From assembly GCA_934294965.1 (NCBI GenBank), contig CAKRAM010000141.1:1-35885 (forward strand): 35,885 nucleotides of DNA, given 5' to 3'. A program made the position numbers and the translations under genes. This document shows, piece by piece, positions 21,602 through 29,693 of the stretch. Source of the DNA: an uncultured Clostridia bacterium. GTDB taxonomy: Bacteria > Bacillota > Clostridia > Christensenellales > CAG-314. The notes below the pieces were generated by a model. That model made no database searches, was not told the origin of the DNA, and was given only the letters and a program-made list of their open reading frames with translations. Position 1 is the stretch's first letter, and each line of letters opens with the position of its first letter.

Positions 21602-22651
21602 TTATTTACAGGTCAAGTTGCTGCCGTCCGCCTTGTACTCGCGAGAATTGGCAAGATAGTAAGTTACGTCGCTTGTGCCGCTGAACGCAACGCCGTGAGT
21701 GGACGACTGCATCGCGCTTGTGTACGTGCCGTTTTTAAGTTGTTCCAAAAAATCCGTTACCACGTAACCGGGGATTGCATACGCCATGTTTTCGGTGTTG
21801 GATTCCACTATTTTGAAGGAGTTGACGCCGATAACCGCCGCAAAAGAGTTGCACAGCGGCCCGCCGGAGTTGCCCGGGTTGATTGCCGCGTCTATTTGTA
21901 TTGCCTTGGTGACGCTTCCGTTGCCCGAAGCAAACTGACGAAGCGGAGCGGACACCACGCCCGTAGTTACGGAAATGCCGTAGCCGTTGGCGTTGCCGAT
22001 TGCAATAACCTGTTCGCCGTAGTTAAGTACCAAGTCGCCGTCCTTTGCCGATTGACGTTCCACATAGTTGAAGAAAGGCAAAAAGTTGAACGTATCGTCA
22101 TCCGACGTTTTTAGTATTTTGAGCAAAGCCAAATCCACGTCCTCGTTGTAGGCAACAACTTGACATTCCAGTTTTTCGTTCACGTCGGCTCTTGCCGCGT
22201 AAACCGTGCGGCGCGTGATGGAAAAATTGTTCAACTCGTCGCTATCCTCAACATTGATAACGTGCGCGTTGGTTATCATGTAGCCGTTTTCGTCAACAAC
22301 AAAGCCCGTGCCTTGCGCCTTTTGAGAGGACGAAGTGGTTTTCCAACCGCCTTGGGAAAATCCGAAGCCCATGGAGTACACTTTGTAGGTATATTCTATT
22401 TCGCAGGTCAATTCGTAAGTTGCCGTCATGGCTATTGCCGACACCTTTTCCCCCGCAGTTGCGTCGTCGGCAACGTTGTAGTCCTTTACGTTGGTATCGA
22501 TGCGGGAAACATTGTCGTAATCTCCGCTGCCACTGCCGTTGCCGTTTTTGTCGTTATCGAAAATCGGCAGAGAAACCACTCCGCATCCGATGAACGAAAA
22601 AGTTAACACCAATGCTAACAGCACACACAATATAACTCTGAATTTTTTCAT
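21602..22651 (-). CDS. HtrA-like trypsin-fold serine protease, lipoprotein, no PDZ domain
   Basis: A 349-residue S1C-type protease anchored by a lipoprotein signal (lipobox FIGC, C23). After a Gly/Ser/Asp-rich linker the protease domain (about 70-335) carries the triad H130 (TNAHV), D173 (DVDLALL) and S262 (NPGNSGGPL). HtrA proteins clear misfolded exported proteins. Unlike most, this one ends without a PDZ domain, so substrate selection must differ; the insert of about 20 residues between domain strands at 85-112 (YSMGFGFSQGGWKTTSSSQ) is also unusual. GAGGTG precedes the ATG. It has its own promoter with a structured leader, and queH follows. Confidence 0.9.
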   Translation of the reverse strand: MKKFRVILCVLLALVLTFSFIGCGVVSLPIFDNDKNGNGSGSGDYDNVSRIDTNVKDYNVADDATAGEKVSAIAMTATYELTCEIEYTYKVYSMGFGFSQGGWKTTSSSQKAQGTGFVVDENGYMITNAHVINVEDSDELNNFSITRRTVYAARADVNEKLECQVVAYNEDVDLALLKILKTSDDDTFNFLPFFNYVERQSAKDGDLVLNYGEQVIAIGNANGYGISVTTGVVSAPLRQFASGNGSVTKAIQIDAAINPGNSGGPLCNSFAAVIGVNSFKIVESNTENMAYAIPGYVVTDFLEQLKNGTYTSAMQSSTHGVAFSGTSDVTYYLANSREYKADGSNLTCK

Positions 22652-22662
22652 ATTTCACCTCT

Positions 22663-22733
22663 CGAACGACGCCGAATTTTTGCCTATACTCTCGGCAAAG
22701 AAGGCTTTTCGTTCGTTTTTCAACGCAATTATA
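22663..22733 (-). promoter_or_regulatory. promoter and stem-closed leader of the HtrA-like gene
   Basis: TATAAT (22733-22728, minus) with a weak -35; predicted start near 22721. CGAACGA (22715-22709) pairs perfectly with TCGTTCG (22669-22663), enclosing CTTTGCC/GGCAAAG-type pairing (22699-22694 with 22684-22679). The stem ends two bases before GAGAGGTG. The interval 22734-22951 holds nothing else I can support. Confidence 0.45.
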
Positions 22734-22951
22734 TTTTTCCTTTCTTAAAGCAACGTTGAACGGCAACGACTTTTGCATAAAAAATGCACGGACTTTTTGC
22801 CCGCGCATCGGTAACTGCAAATTTTAGGCAGTAAGACTATCGTCGATTGCTACGCCGCCATCGCAAATTTTACCGCTGTTTGCAATGTTGCTTACAAAGT
22901 TTTGCCGACAAACTCGATTTTTCTGCTTGACAACACGCTTTGTTTTTTTTG

Positions 22952-23455
22952 TCAGTTTCCGGAAATTATACTTCCGAGTTTGTTCAAAATCAACTTTCCG
23001 AAAAAGTTTTTATCGCCGCTGTACACGTTACGATACACCCAACTGTTTTGGAAAAATTCCTTTTCCGTTCCGTCCGGGTTGAAAGTTACGGTGCAAAGTT
23101 GGCAAATTATGGCAAACACTACGTAGACGATAACAATGCCCACAATCATACCCAACAAGCGGTTGACAAAACCTATTGCTCCTTTGTTTAGCAGTTTTAG
23201 CACTATCGCCATTATGATGATATAGACGACGATAAGCAAAACGTAAGCAACCACCATGGCTATTATCGAGCGCGTGGCGGGATCGGCAATCGCGCCCGAC
23301 AACCAATTTTGCGCATAGGGAGTGATTAGCGAAGCGCAGGAAGTGATAACCGCAACTCCGATAAACGTAAGTATGGTTTTCAGAACGCCCTTAATTATTC
23401 CCAGCACTATAGCCAAAACAAGCGCAAGTATTATTATAATATCCAGCGTTCCCAT
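22952..23455 (-). CDS. cvpA: CvpA family membrane protein
   Basis: A 167-residue membrane protein with four hydrophobic segments (about 5-22, 25-46, 64-86, 98-123), GIIKGVLKTILTFIGV near the N-terminus and KGAIGFVNRLLGMIVGI in the middle, matching CvpA/colicin V production family proteins, which are linked to envelope homeostasis in other bacteria. The frame extends to 23527, but the ATG at 23455 has GGAGGG six bases upstream and matches the family start. A near promoter (TATAAT at 23488-23483) and a distal strong promoter (23717-23689) could both feed it. Confidence 0.8.
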   Translation of the reverse strand: MGTLDIIIILALVLAIVLGIIKGVLKTILTFIGVAVITSCASLITPYAQNWLSGAIADPATRSIIAMVVAYVLLIVVYIIIMAIVLKLLNKGAIGFVNRLLGMIVGIVIVYVVFAIICQLCTVTFNPDGTEKEFFQNSWVYRNVYSGDKNFFGKLILNKLGSIISGN

Positions 23456-23482
23456 TTTGCCCTCCGTTCGATTACGTAAACT

Positions 23483-23510
23483 ATTATAGCCGTGACCGGG
23501 CAAATCTAAA
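23483..23510 (-). promoter_or_regulatory. proximal cvpA promoter
   Basis: Minus strand TTTAGA (23510-23505), 16-bp spacer, TATAAT (23488-23483); leader about 20 bases. Confidence 0.5.
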
Positions 23511-23547
23511 CGCAAAAACCGCCGCACGTCTACTGCACGTAGTTAAT

Positions 23548-23682
23548 ACAAGAAGTTGCTTGCTTGCAAAGGTTCTTTCCTGCCTGTTTTTCAAACAAAA
23601 CGCTCAACAACGATGGTTCTTTAACAAACCTGCAAGGTGTTGAAAAATTTTGCCGATAGACAAAAGATTTTCTTCTTGTGGT
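23548..23682 (-). ncRNA. candidate structured RNA or long cvpA leader
   Basis: A strong promoter fires into this gene-free interval. The predicted RNA starts near 23682 and its ends pair: ACAAGAAG (23679-23672) with CTTCTTGT (23555-23548). Inside, CTTGCAGGTT (23636-23627) pairs with AACCTTTGCAAG (23574-23563) around an internal loop, and a GTTTT/AAAAC hairpin lies near 23590-23605. No family recognised; no strong terminator, so it may continue into cvpA. Confidence 0.35.
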
Positions 23683-23688
23683 TTATCC

Positions 23689-23717
23689 TTTATACCACAA
23701 ATAAACGAAATTGTCAA
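23689..23717 (-). promoter_or_regulatory. strong promoter in the gene-free gap after phoR
   Basis: Minus strand TTGACA (23717-23712), 17-bp spacer, TATAAA (23694-23689) with TGG extension. It lies just past the phoR stop codon, about 230 bases before cvpA. Confidence 0.7.
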
Positions 23718-23725
23718 CGACTACC

Positions 23726-25069
23726 CTAAAACCTGACGATAAAAGTGCTACCCTTACCCGGCTCGCTTTGCAAATCGACTTTCCAGCCGGATTTGTCGCA
23801 AATCTTTTTGACGACGGCAAGTCCCAAACCGAAGCCGCCGTTTTTTCCGCCGTGAGATTTGTCTACGGTAAAGAAGCGAGAAAACACTTTGCTTTTGTTT
23901 TCTTCCGATATGCCTATGCCGGTGTCGGCAACGGCAAATTTTTGCCTATCCAACGTAACCGTGATAGAGCCGCCCTCTTTGTTGTACTTGATTGCGTTGC
24001 GGAACAGGTTTCCGAACAATTCCCCAAGGCGTTCGGCAGTACTGATCAAAATTACGTTGTCCTCGATTTGCTCGGTTACGGTGACGTGCCGTTTGTCGGC
24101 TTCGGGTTTCAACGCCGAAATCATTTCCCTTGCCAAAGCGGAAAAATTAACTTCGTACGGGGTTACGTCGTCGCTTTCGATTTCGCTATAATTGATTATG
24201 CAGGCAATAAGTTTGGAAAGCCTTTCGCTTTGAGCCAAAATGGTTTTGTAGGCAAAACTTTTTTGCTGCTCGGTCATTCCTCCACCGTCCAACAACTCGG
24301 CATACCCGTGAATGGACGTAAGCGGCGTGTTCATCTCGTGCGTGACGTTGGCGATAAATTCGTCCTTGGAAGAACGAGCGTTTTCTACCATTTCCTTTTC
24401 GTATTCCAATTCCTTCATTTTGCGAGCGACGTTTTTGCTGCGTTCGTTCAAAATTTCCGCAACCGGTTTCAGTTCGGCGCAGTCGGTTTGCACGCTGTCG
24501 CTTGCGATTGCCTGTTTTGCAAGTTTTGTTACCGGATTCAAAATCACGTCGGTTGCAAAGTAGGACACAACAAAGCACAGCAAAACCGCAATGCAGGCAA
24601 ACGATGCGTAAGTCGGCATGGTTTTTAGGAATATCGTCCAGTCGGAATCGGTTTCGATTGCCACACGCACCAAATATTCGTTGAAGTTTTTGCAGTAGTA
24701 CACCGTGTTTTTGCCCGTCGTCGCACTGGAACGAACGGCAAAACCTCCCTGCTGTTTGTCCTTTATCGCGGCAATGATTTCCTCACGGTTGGAGTGGTCC
24801 TGCTCGGGTTCGGCGGAACTGTCGGCAAGCACGTTGCCCTGCGCGTCCATAAAAGTTACGCGCGCGCTGTTAAGTTTTTGCGAGTAGTCGGCTGCGCCCT
24901 TCTTTGTGAGCGGGTATTTTTCCGCGTCGAACTCGTTCATATACACACGCAAATAGTCTTTCCCGTCGTTGACTGCCGATTGGTAGTACACTTGCGTGCA
25001 GGCAAAGCCGAAAACGACAGCGCCAACCAACACGATGCTCAACGACAATAGCCATATTCGCCACTTCAT
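23726..25069 (-). CDS. phoR: sensor histidine kinase, PhoR type
   Basis: A 447-residue membrane kinase: transmembrane helix about 5-25, an extracytoplasmic domain (about 30-148), second helix about 151-172, HAMP-like linker, then the dimerisation helix with FIANVTHEMNTPL (phospho-acceptor H244), and the ATP-binding domain with N box LFRNAIKYN, G1 DTGIGI, F box and G2 GFGLGL. It follows the response regulator after 15 bases. Being next to the pst operon, and with PhoP boxes upstream of pstS, it is best read as the phosphate-starvation kinase PhoR; from sequence alone WalK- or ResE-like roles cannot be excluded. Confidence 0.87.
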   Translation of the reverse strand: MKWRIWLLSLSIVLVGAVVFGFACTQVYYQSAVNDGKDYLRVYMNEFDAEKYPLTKKGAADYSQKLNSARVTFMDAQGNVLADSSAEPEQDHSNREEIIAAIKDKQQGGFAVRSSATTGKNTVYYCKNFNEYLVRVAIETDSDWTIFLKTMPTYASFACIAVLLCFVVSYFATDVILNPVTKLAKQAIASDSVQTDCAELKPVAEILNERSKNVARKMKELEYEKEMVENARSSKDEFIANVTHEMNTPLTSIHGYAELLDGGGMTEQQKSFAYKTILAQSERLSKLIACIINYSEIESDDVTPYEVNFSALAREMISALKPEADKRHVTVTEQIEDNVILISTAERLGELFGNLFRNAIKYNKEGGSITVTLDRQKFAVADTGIGISEENKSKVFSRFFTVDKSHGGKNGGFGLGLAVVKKICDKSGWKVDLQSEPGKGSTFIVRF

Positions 25070-25084
25070 AACTTCTTTCTCCGA

Positions 25085-25726
25085 TTATCCCATTTTGTAT
25101 CCGACGCCGAAAACGGTGTCGATTTTTATGCCGACTTTACGCAATCTTGCCACGTGATTGTCCAAAGTGCGAGTTTCGCCCGTTTCGTAACCCCACACCG
25201 AGGACAAAAGTTGCTCACGCGTAAGCACCTTGCCGGCATTGGTCATAAGCATTTTTAGCAGTTCAAACTCCTTGCGGTTGAGCGTTACGGGTTTGCCGTC
25301 CACAATGCAACCGAAAGCGTCGGTATTAAGCGTTACGTTCCCGACCGAAAGCACGGGCTTTTGTTTGCGTCGCAGGCAGGCGTTGATGCGTGCCATAAGT
25401 TCCAAAACCGAAAACGGCTTGGTTACGTAGTCGTCCGCGCCGAGATTGAGTCCCTGCACCTTGTCTTCTTCCTTGCCCATTGCCGTGAGCATTATACAAG
25501 CCACGTCCGAGCGTTTGCTTTTTACGGCTTTAAGCGCGTCCAAACCGCTGCCGTCCGGGAGCATTATATCCAAGAGGACAACGTCCGGTGTTTCCTCGTT
25601 AAGCGCCGACACAAATTCCGCACAGGTGCCGAACGTGCGCGCTTTTAGGTCGTTCATTTCGAGCGCCACTTTAATAAGTCCGCAAATCGATGCGTCGTCT
25701 TCCAAAACAAATATAGTGCCTTTCAT
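25085..25726 (-). CDS. phoP: OmpR-family response regulator, PhoP/PhoB type
   Basis: A 213-residue regulator. The receiver domain (1-115) has the acidic pocket D10/D11, phospho-acceptor D53 (LLDIMLPDG), T81 and K103 (TKPFS). The winged-helix domain (about 130-213) has LNRKEFELLKMLM, LTREQLLSSVWGY and TLDNHVARLRKK-like recognition helix residues ending FGVGYKMG. AAGGAG lies five bases before the ATG at 25726; the longer frame to 25831 lacks a site. It is upstream of phoR and downstream of pstB, so it probably activates pst through the PhoP boxes at 29499-29537. Confidence 0.88.
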   Translation of the reverse strand: MKGTIFVLEDDASICGLIKVALEMNDLKARTFGTCAEFVSALNEETPDVVLLDIMLPDGSGLDALKAVKSKRSDVACIMLTAMGKEEDKVQGLNLGADDYVTKPFSVLELMARINACLRRKQKPVLSVGNVTLNTDAFGCIVDGKPVTLNRKEFELLKMLMTNAGKVLTREQLLSSVWGYETGETRTLDNHVARLRKVGIKIDTVFGVGYKMG

Positions 25727-25747
25727 TATTTCTCCTTGATTACGCCC

Positions 25748-25753
25748 ATTATA
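25748..25753 (-). promoter_or_regulatory. -10 element for phoP-phoR
   Basis: Minus strand TGCTATAAT: TATAAT at 25753-25748 with TGC extension. No good -35 is seen, as expected of an activated promoter. It would start transcription about 15 bases ahead of the phoP ATG. Confidence 0.45.
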
Positions 25754-25834
25754 GCATACATATTTTGCATAAGTACACCGCTGCACGATAAAATTATTGC
25801 GATTGTAACAAAACCCGCCGTTCAGTGCCAAAAG

Positions 25835-25852
25835 CGCAAGTTCAAACTTGCG
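25835..25852 (-). terminator. hairpin between pstB and phoP
   Basis: CGCAAG (25835-25840) pairs with CTTGCG (25847-25852) around a six-base loop; minus strand continues CTTTTGG. It is a weak candidate for ending the pst transcript. The interval 25754-26024 contains no supported gene. Confidence 0.4.
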
Positions 25853-26024
25853 ACAAACCGCGCAAAAAATCTCGTAAGCCTCTATTTCGGTTTTACGTTC
25901 AACGCCACCGTCGGACGCAAAACAAACGCTTTAATAAACACTTCCGCATTTGTTCGTCCGAGTTTTACTCCGTCATGTTACAATCGCTACCGACTTTATC
26001 GAGCGTTACGGCATTGAATAAGTA

Positions 26025-26816
26025 TCAACCGAAACGACCGTTTACGTAGTCGTCGGTGCGCTTGTCGGTAGGTGCCGAGAATATTTTTGCCGTTTCGTTC
26101 TCCTCCACCAGTTCTCCCATAAGGAAGAACGCCGTCCTATCGGCAATACGAAATGCCTGTTGCATGTTGTGCGTCACCATTATTATGGTTACGGACTGTT
26201 TCAACTCTTGGCACAGTTGCTCAATTTTTCCCGTGGAGATGGGATCGAGTGCGCTGGTCGGTTCGTCCATAAGCAATATTTGCGGCTCGACAGCCAGTGC
26301 GCGAGCGATACACAAACGCTGCTGCTGTCCACCGGACAGTCCCAAAGCGGATTTGTTAAGCCTATCCTTAACTTCGTCCCACATTGCAGCCTTTTTTAGC
26401 GTAGTTTCCACAATTTCGTCCAAATCGGCTCCGGCTTTTATGCCGAAGGTTCTAGGTCCGTAGGCAATGTTGTCGTAGACGCTCATCGCAAGCGGATTGG
26501 GACGTTGAAAAACCATTCCGACGTTTTTGCGAAGCGTTGCCAAGTCCATAGATTTGTCGTAGATGTCCGTTCCGCCGATTTTAACTTCACCGGTTACGCG
26601 GCACCCCTCCACAAGATCGTTCATGCGATTGAGTGTTTTTATCAAGGTGGATTTTCCGCAGCCGGACGGACCTATGAGCGCGGTTAGTCTTTGTTTGAGA
26701 AAATTTACGTACACGCTTTTAAGCGCGTGAAAATTTCCGTAGTACAAATTCAATTCTTTGACGGACACGGCAACGTCGCCGTCCAAATTGAAAGGGTTAA
26801 TTATTTTAGACTTCAT
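26025..26816 (-). CDS. pstB: phosphate ABC transporter ATP-binding protein PstB
   Basis: The ATPase of the high-affinity phosphate importer, 263 residues. Walker A GPSGCGKST (49-57), the Pst-specific LNRMNDL, Q-loop FQRPNP, signature LSGGQQQRLCIARAL (about 166-180), Walker B LLMDEPTSALD and the H-loop THN are all present. The ATG overlaps the pstCA stop by four bases (ATGA), so translation is coupled. Last gene of the pst transcript; no phoU follows. Confidence 0.97.
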   Translation of the reverse strand: MKSKIINPFNLDGDVAVSVKELNLYYGNFHALKSVYVNFLKQRLTALIGPSGCGKSTLIKTLNRMNDLVEGCRVTGEVKIGGTDIYDKSMDLATLRKNVGMVFQRPNPLAMSVYDNIAYGPRTFGIKAGADLDEIVETTLKKAAMWDEVKDRLNKSALGLSGGQQQRLCIARALAVEPQILLMDEPTSALDPISTGKIEQLCQELKQSVTIIMVTHNMQQAFRIADRTAFFLMGELVEENETAKIFSAPTDKRTDDYVNGRFG

Positions 26817-28579
26817 ATTTGACTCCTTTTATCGAATACTCGCTGCACGATCGTAACAAGCAGGTTTAACGCTATTACAACTATCATCAAAACGCTTGCC
26901 GTTGCATACGCCTCGTTGACCTGCAAGCCGTTGCTCATAAATTTCCACACCAACACCGAAAGGCTGGCTGCGCTGTCGGCAAATCCCGTAGGCACATAAG
27001 TTGCGGCTGAACCGACGGTAAAAATCAGCGCGGCGCTTTCGCTTACTATCCTGCCGACGGACAAAATTATCGAGGTTATTATGCCCCGAAGAGCCTGCGG
27101 CAACACAACCACGAACACGGTGCGCAGTTTTCCGGCGCCGAGTGCGTAACTTGCTTCCCGCATACTGTCCGGCACTTCGGACAAACTTTGCTCCACGCTA
27201 CGCACGATTGTGGGCAAAATTATCAGCGACAGCGTCATTCCGCCGGCGACAATGGAATATCCCATGCCCATGCCTCTTACGAACATAACCGAGCCGAAAA
27301 GCCCGAACACAATGGACGGAATGCCGGCAAGCGTGTCGACGAACAGCCTTATCGCTTTTACGAATTTGTTGCCTTTTTTTGCGTACTCGTTAAGGTAAAT
27401 TGCCGCGCCTATGCCCAAAGGCAACGCGATTGCCAGCGCAAGCACTATAAGCATGCCTGTGGAAACGAACGCCGGGGCAAGAGTTACGCGTCCGTTGCGG
27501 CTTTGTCCGAACAAAAAGTCCCAACTTAATTGCGGCAAACCTTTTACCCAAAAAAACGCCACAATAAACAGCAGTACAAACGCCACCAAGCACGCCGCAA
27601 TCCAAGATAGCACGCACAAAACGTCCTGCATGCTGCCCGTTTTGCGATAGCGCACAGGTCGGTTTTGCCCCTGACTTTCCCGCAAACGACGGCTGAAATA
27701 TTTGTTGCCGATGGGTTGTTTTATCGCCGAGAGGCACAAATTGAGAACCAAAATCAACACCAGCAGCACAAAACCGTCGGCAATAAGCGCGGATTGCTCC
27801 AACGGGGAAGCGTAACCCCAATTTTGCACGATGTTGCTTGTGAGCGTGGAAAACGGCACAAACGCGCCTGCGGGATATCCCGTGCCGTTGCCTACAATCA
27901 TTTGCACAGCCATCGTTTCGCCTATTGCCCTGCCTATGCCCAAAATTATTGCCGAAACGATTCCGCTTTTTGCAGCCGGAAGCAACACCCGCCAAACGGC
28001 TTGGTTTTTGCTGCAACCAAGGCTCAACGCTCCCTCGTAGTAATGCAAGGGGACGGACTCCAAACTGTTTTTCGTCACCGAAGTTATGGTGGGTAAAATC
28101 ATCACCGAAAGGATAAGCGTGCAGGCAAGCAAGCCGAAACCGGCGTTATCGGGATGAAAAACGTCCACCAAAAGGGGCATTAAAAACTTGTAGCCGAACA
28201 AGCCGTACACAATGGACGGGATGCCGGCAAGCAAGTTGACGACCTGCTCGAAAACGCCCTTTATCTTTTTGGGACAGTAGAACACCAGCCACACGGCTGT
28301 AAAAACGGCAAGAGTGCCGCCAAAGGCAACCGAGCAAACGGTCAAAACGAATGTGCCGACGATCATTTTCCAAATGCCGAACACCTGCGACTTTGCCGAC
28401 CACTCCGAGCCGAAAATAAATTTTAGAACGCCGGTGTGACGGAACGCGGGGATTGCGGAGTACAAAACGTAGCCGATTATCGTAAATACCGCAAGCACGG
28501 AAAAGGTCGCAAGAAAGGCAAAGCTGCCTTTTGCGACGATTTCTGCATTTAATACCGATTTTTTGTTTTTTGCAGTCAT
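26813..28579 (-). CDS. pstCA: fused phosphate ABC transporter permease PstC-PstA
   Basis: A single 588-residue frame contains both permeases of the phosphate importer. Residues about 1-300 read as PstC (IGYVLYSAIPAF near the start, then the coupling helix region SVPLHYYEGALSLG and GIGRAIGETMAV). A basic linker with no hydrophobic stretch (about 300-325, RRLRESQGQNRPVRYRK) follows, and residues 326-588 read as PstA (LAGIPSIVFGLFG, EVPDSMREASYALG, SVGRIVSESAAL). Each half has about six membrane helices, so both ends and the linker are cytoplasmic and the fused chain can supply the normal PstC-PstA pair at fixed 1:1 ratio. The gene begins one base after the pstS stop and overlaps pstB. No internal stop or ribosome site is seen at the junction. 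Confidence 0.93.
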   Translation of the reverse strand: MTAKNKKSVLNAEIVAKGSFAFLATFSVLAVFTIIGYVLYSAIPAFRHTGVLKFIFGSEWSAKSQVFGIWKMIVGTFVLTVCSVAFGGTLAVFTAVWLVFYCPKKIKGVFEQVVNLLAGIPSIVYGLFGYKFLMPLLVDVFHPDNAGFGLLACTLILSVMILPTITSVTKNSLESVPLHYYEGALSLGCSKNQAVWRVLLPAAKSGIVSAIILGIGRAIGETMAVQMIVGNGTGYPAGAFVPFSTLTSNIVQNWGYASPLEQSALIADGFVLLVLILVLNLCLSAIKQPIGNKYFSRRLRESQGQNRPVRYRKTGSMQDVLCVLSWIAACLVAFVLLFIVAFFWVKGLPQLSWDFLFGQSRNGRVTLAPAFVSTGMLIVLALAIALPLGIGAAIYLNEYAKKGNKFVKAIRLFVDTLAGIPSIVFGLFGSVMFVRGMGMGYSIVAGGMTLSLIILPTIVRSVEQSLSEVPDSMREASYALGAGKLRTVFVVVLPQALRGIITSIILSVGRIVSESAALIFTVGSAATYVPTGFADSAASLSVLVWKFMSNGLQVNEAYATASVLMIVVIALNLLVTIVQRVFDKRSQI

Positions 28580-28580
28580 A

Positions 28581-29381
28581 CTATTTTACCGAAACGTACC
28601 CTGCCGCGGAAATTATTTCCTGCGCGGCGTCGCTCATGATAAAATCGTAAAAGCCTTGTGCCGCTTCGGAAAGTTGAGCGCCTTGCTTAAGCACGATTAC
28701 AAATGGACGTTGCAACGCGTACGTTCCGTTTACGATGTTTTCTATCGAGCAAACCACACCATCCAAACTTACGGCTTTTACAAAATCGTTCAAACTGCCG
28801 AAAGAAATGTAGCCCAAACTGTTTTCCGAGCCTTGAATGGCTTCGATAACGTTGCCGGTTTCGGCAAGAGTGGCTGCCGACTTGTGGTAGCCGCCTTCTA
28901 TTTTAAGCAATTCGTCAAACGCCGAGCGCGTTCCGCTGGAAGCGTCTCTGCCAATGCCTGCGGTGATTGTCGTACCCTCGATTGCAGTGCCTTGGGCAAA
29001 CAAATCGTGAACGGCAGTTTTGGTGACGTTGGTTACCGCGCAGTTTTTGTTTACGATAAGCGCAATGCCGTCCTTGCACAAAATTTTGCCGGCAACGCCG
29101 CTTTCGGTGTCTTTTAGCAATCTGGAAGACATACCGAAGTCGTTAAGTCCGTTTTGCGTGTCGCTGATGCCCGCGCCGGAGGAGGACATGTTGATTACGA
29201 TACGCACGTTGTGAGTTTTTTCGTACTCGGCGGCAAGTTTTTCCATTATCGGGGTGACCGAGGACGAACCGGAAACGGTTACCGTTTGGTCGGCACTTCC
29301 GCAACCGATGAGGCATGCGGTGGTTGTTGCACACACGGTTAAGCAAAGGCATATAGCCAAAATTTTTGCAAGTTTCTTCAT
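28581..29381 (-). CDS. pstS: phosphate-binding lipoprotein PstS
   Basis: The extracytoplasmic phosphate receptor of the Pst importer, 266 residues. It has a lipoprotein signal (Cys at 27 in LIGC, or C23). Phosphate-binding loops are visible as VSGSSSVTPIM (about 36-46), MSSSGAGISD (about 65-74) and GRDASSGTRSAFDELL (about 144-159), matching the type II solute-binding fold. AAGGAG lies six bases before the ATG. It is the first gene of pstS-pstCA-pstB and is preceded by the PhoP-box array. Confidence 0.95.
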   Translation of the reverse strand: MKKLAKILAICLCLTVCATTTACLIGCGSADQTVTVSGSSSVTPIMEKLAAEYEKTHNVRIVINMSSSGAGISDTQNGLNDFGMSSRLLKDTESGVAGKILCKDGIALIVNKNCAVTNVTKTAVHDLFAQGTAIEGTTITAGIGRDASSGTRSAFDELLKIEGGYHKSAATLAETGNVIEAIQGSENSLGYISFGSLNDFVKAVSLDGVVCSIENIVNGTYALQRPFVIVLKQGAQLSEAAQGFYDFIMSDAAQEIISAAGYVSVK

Positions 29382-29482
29382 TATTATCTCCTTTTGTCGG
29401 CGGCGGTTTTGTCGAATATATGCCGACGTCGATACGCCCTGCCGCCTTTTGCGTGCAAAGCCTTGTATCGTTCTTCAACGCC

Positions 29483-29537
29483 ATAATAACCGAAAAAAGT
29501 ATCAAACTTACGCAACAACTTGTAATAAAATTGTAAA
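29483..29537 (-). promoter_or_regulatory. PhoP-box array and -10 element of the pst operon
   Basis: On the minus strand hexamers TTTACA (29537-29532), ATTACA (29526-29521), TTGCGT (29515-29510) and TGATAC (29504-29499) recur every 11 bp, the first two close to the Bacillus PhoP box TT(A/C/T)ACA. TATTAT (29488-29483) follows ten bases later, so the array spans about -60 to -22, the standard place for PhoP activation. Confidence 0.65.
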
Positions 29538-29627
29538 CAATCGAGTTTTGTGCCATATTGCCAACTATTTTTGCGGCAAATCGGCATTTGCCACGCAAAA
29601 ACCTCCACCACGGTTTGGCTTGAAAAC

Positions 29628-29671
29628 AAAAAAAAACAGCCCAAGGCGGACGATTGCCGCATCGGACTGTT
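29628..29671 (-). terminator. terminator of the DUF308 gene
   Basis: Minus strand AACAGTCC (29671-29664) pairs with GGGCTGTT (29642-29635), with an inner GCGG/CCGC stem, followed by nine T residues. It insulates the pst promoter. Confidence 0.85.
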
Positions 29672-29693
29672 TTTGGAAATTTGTGTTTTTTTG

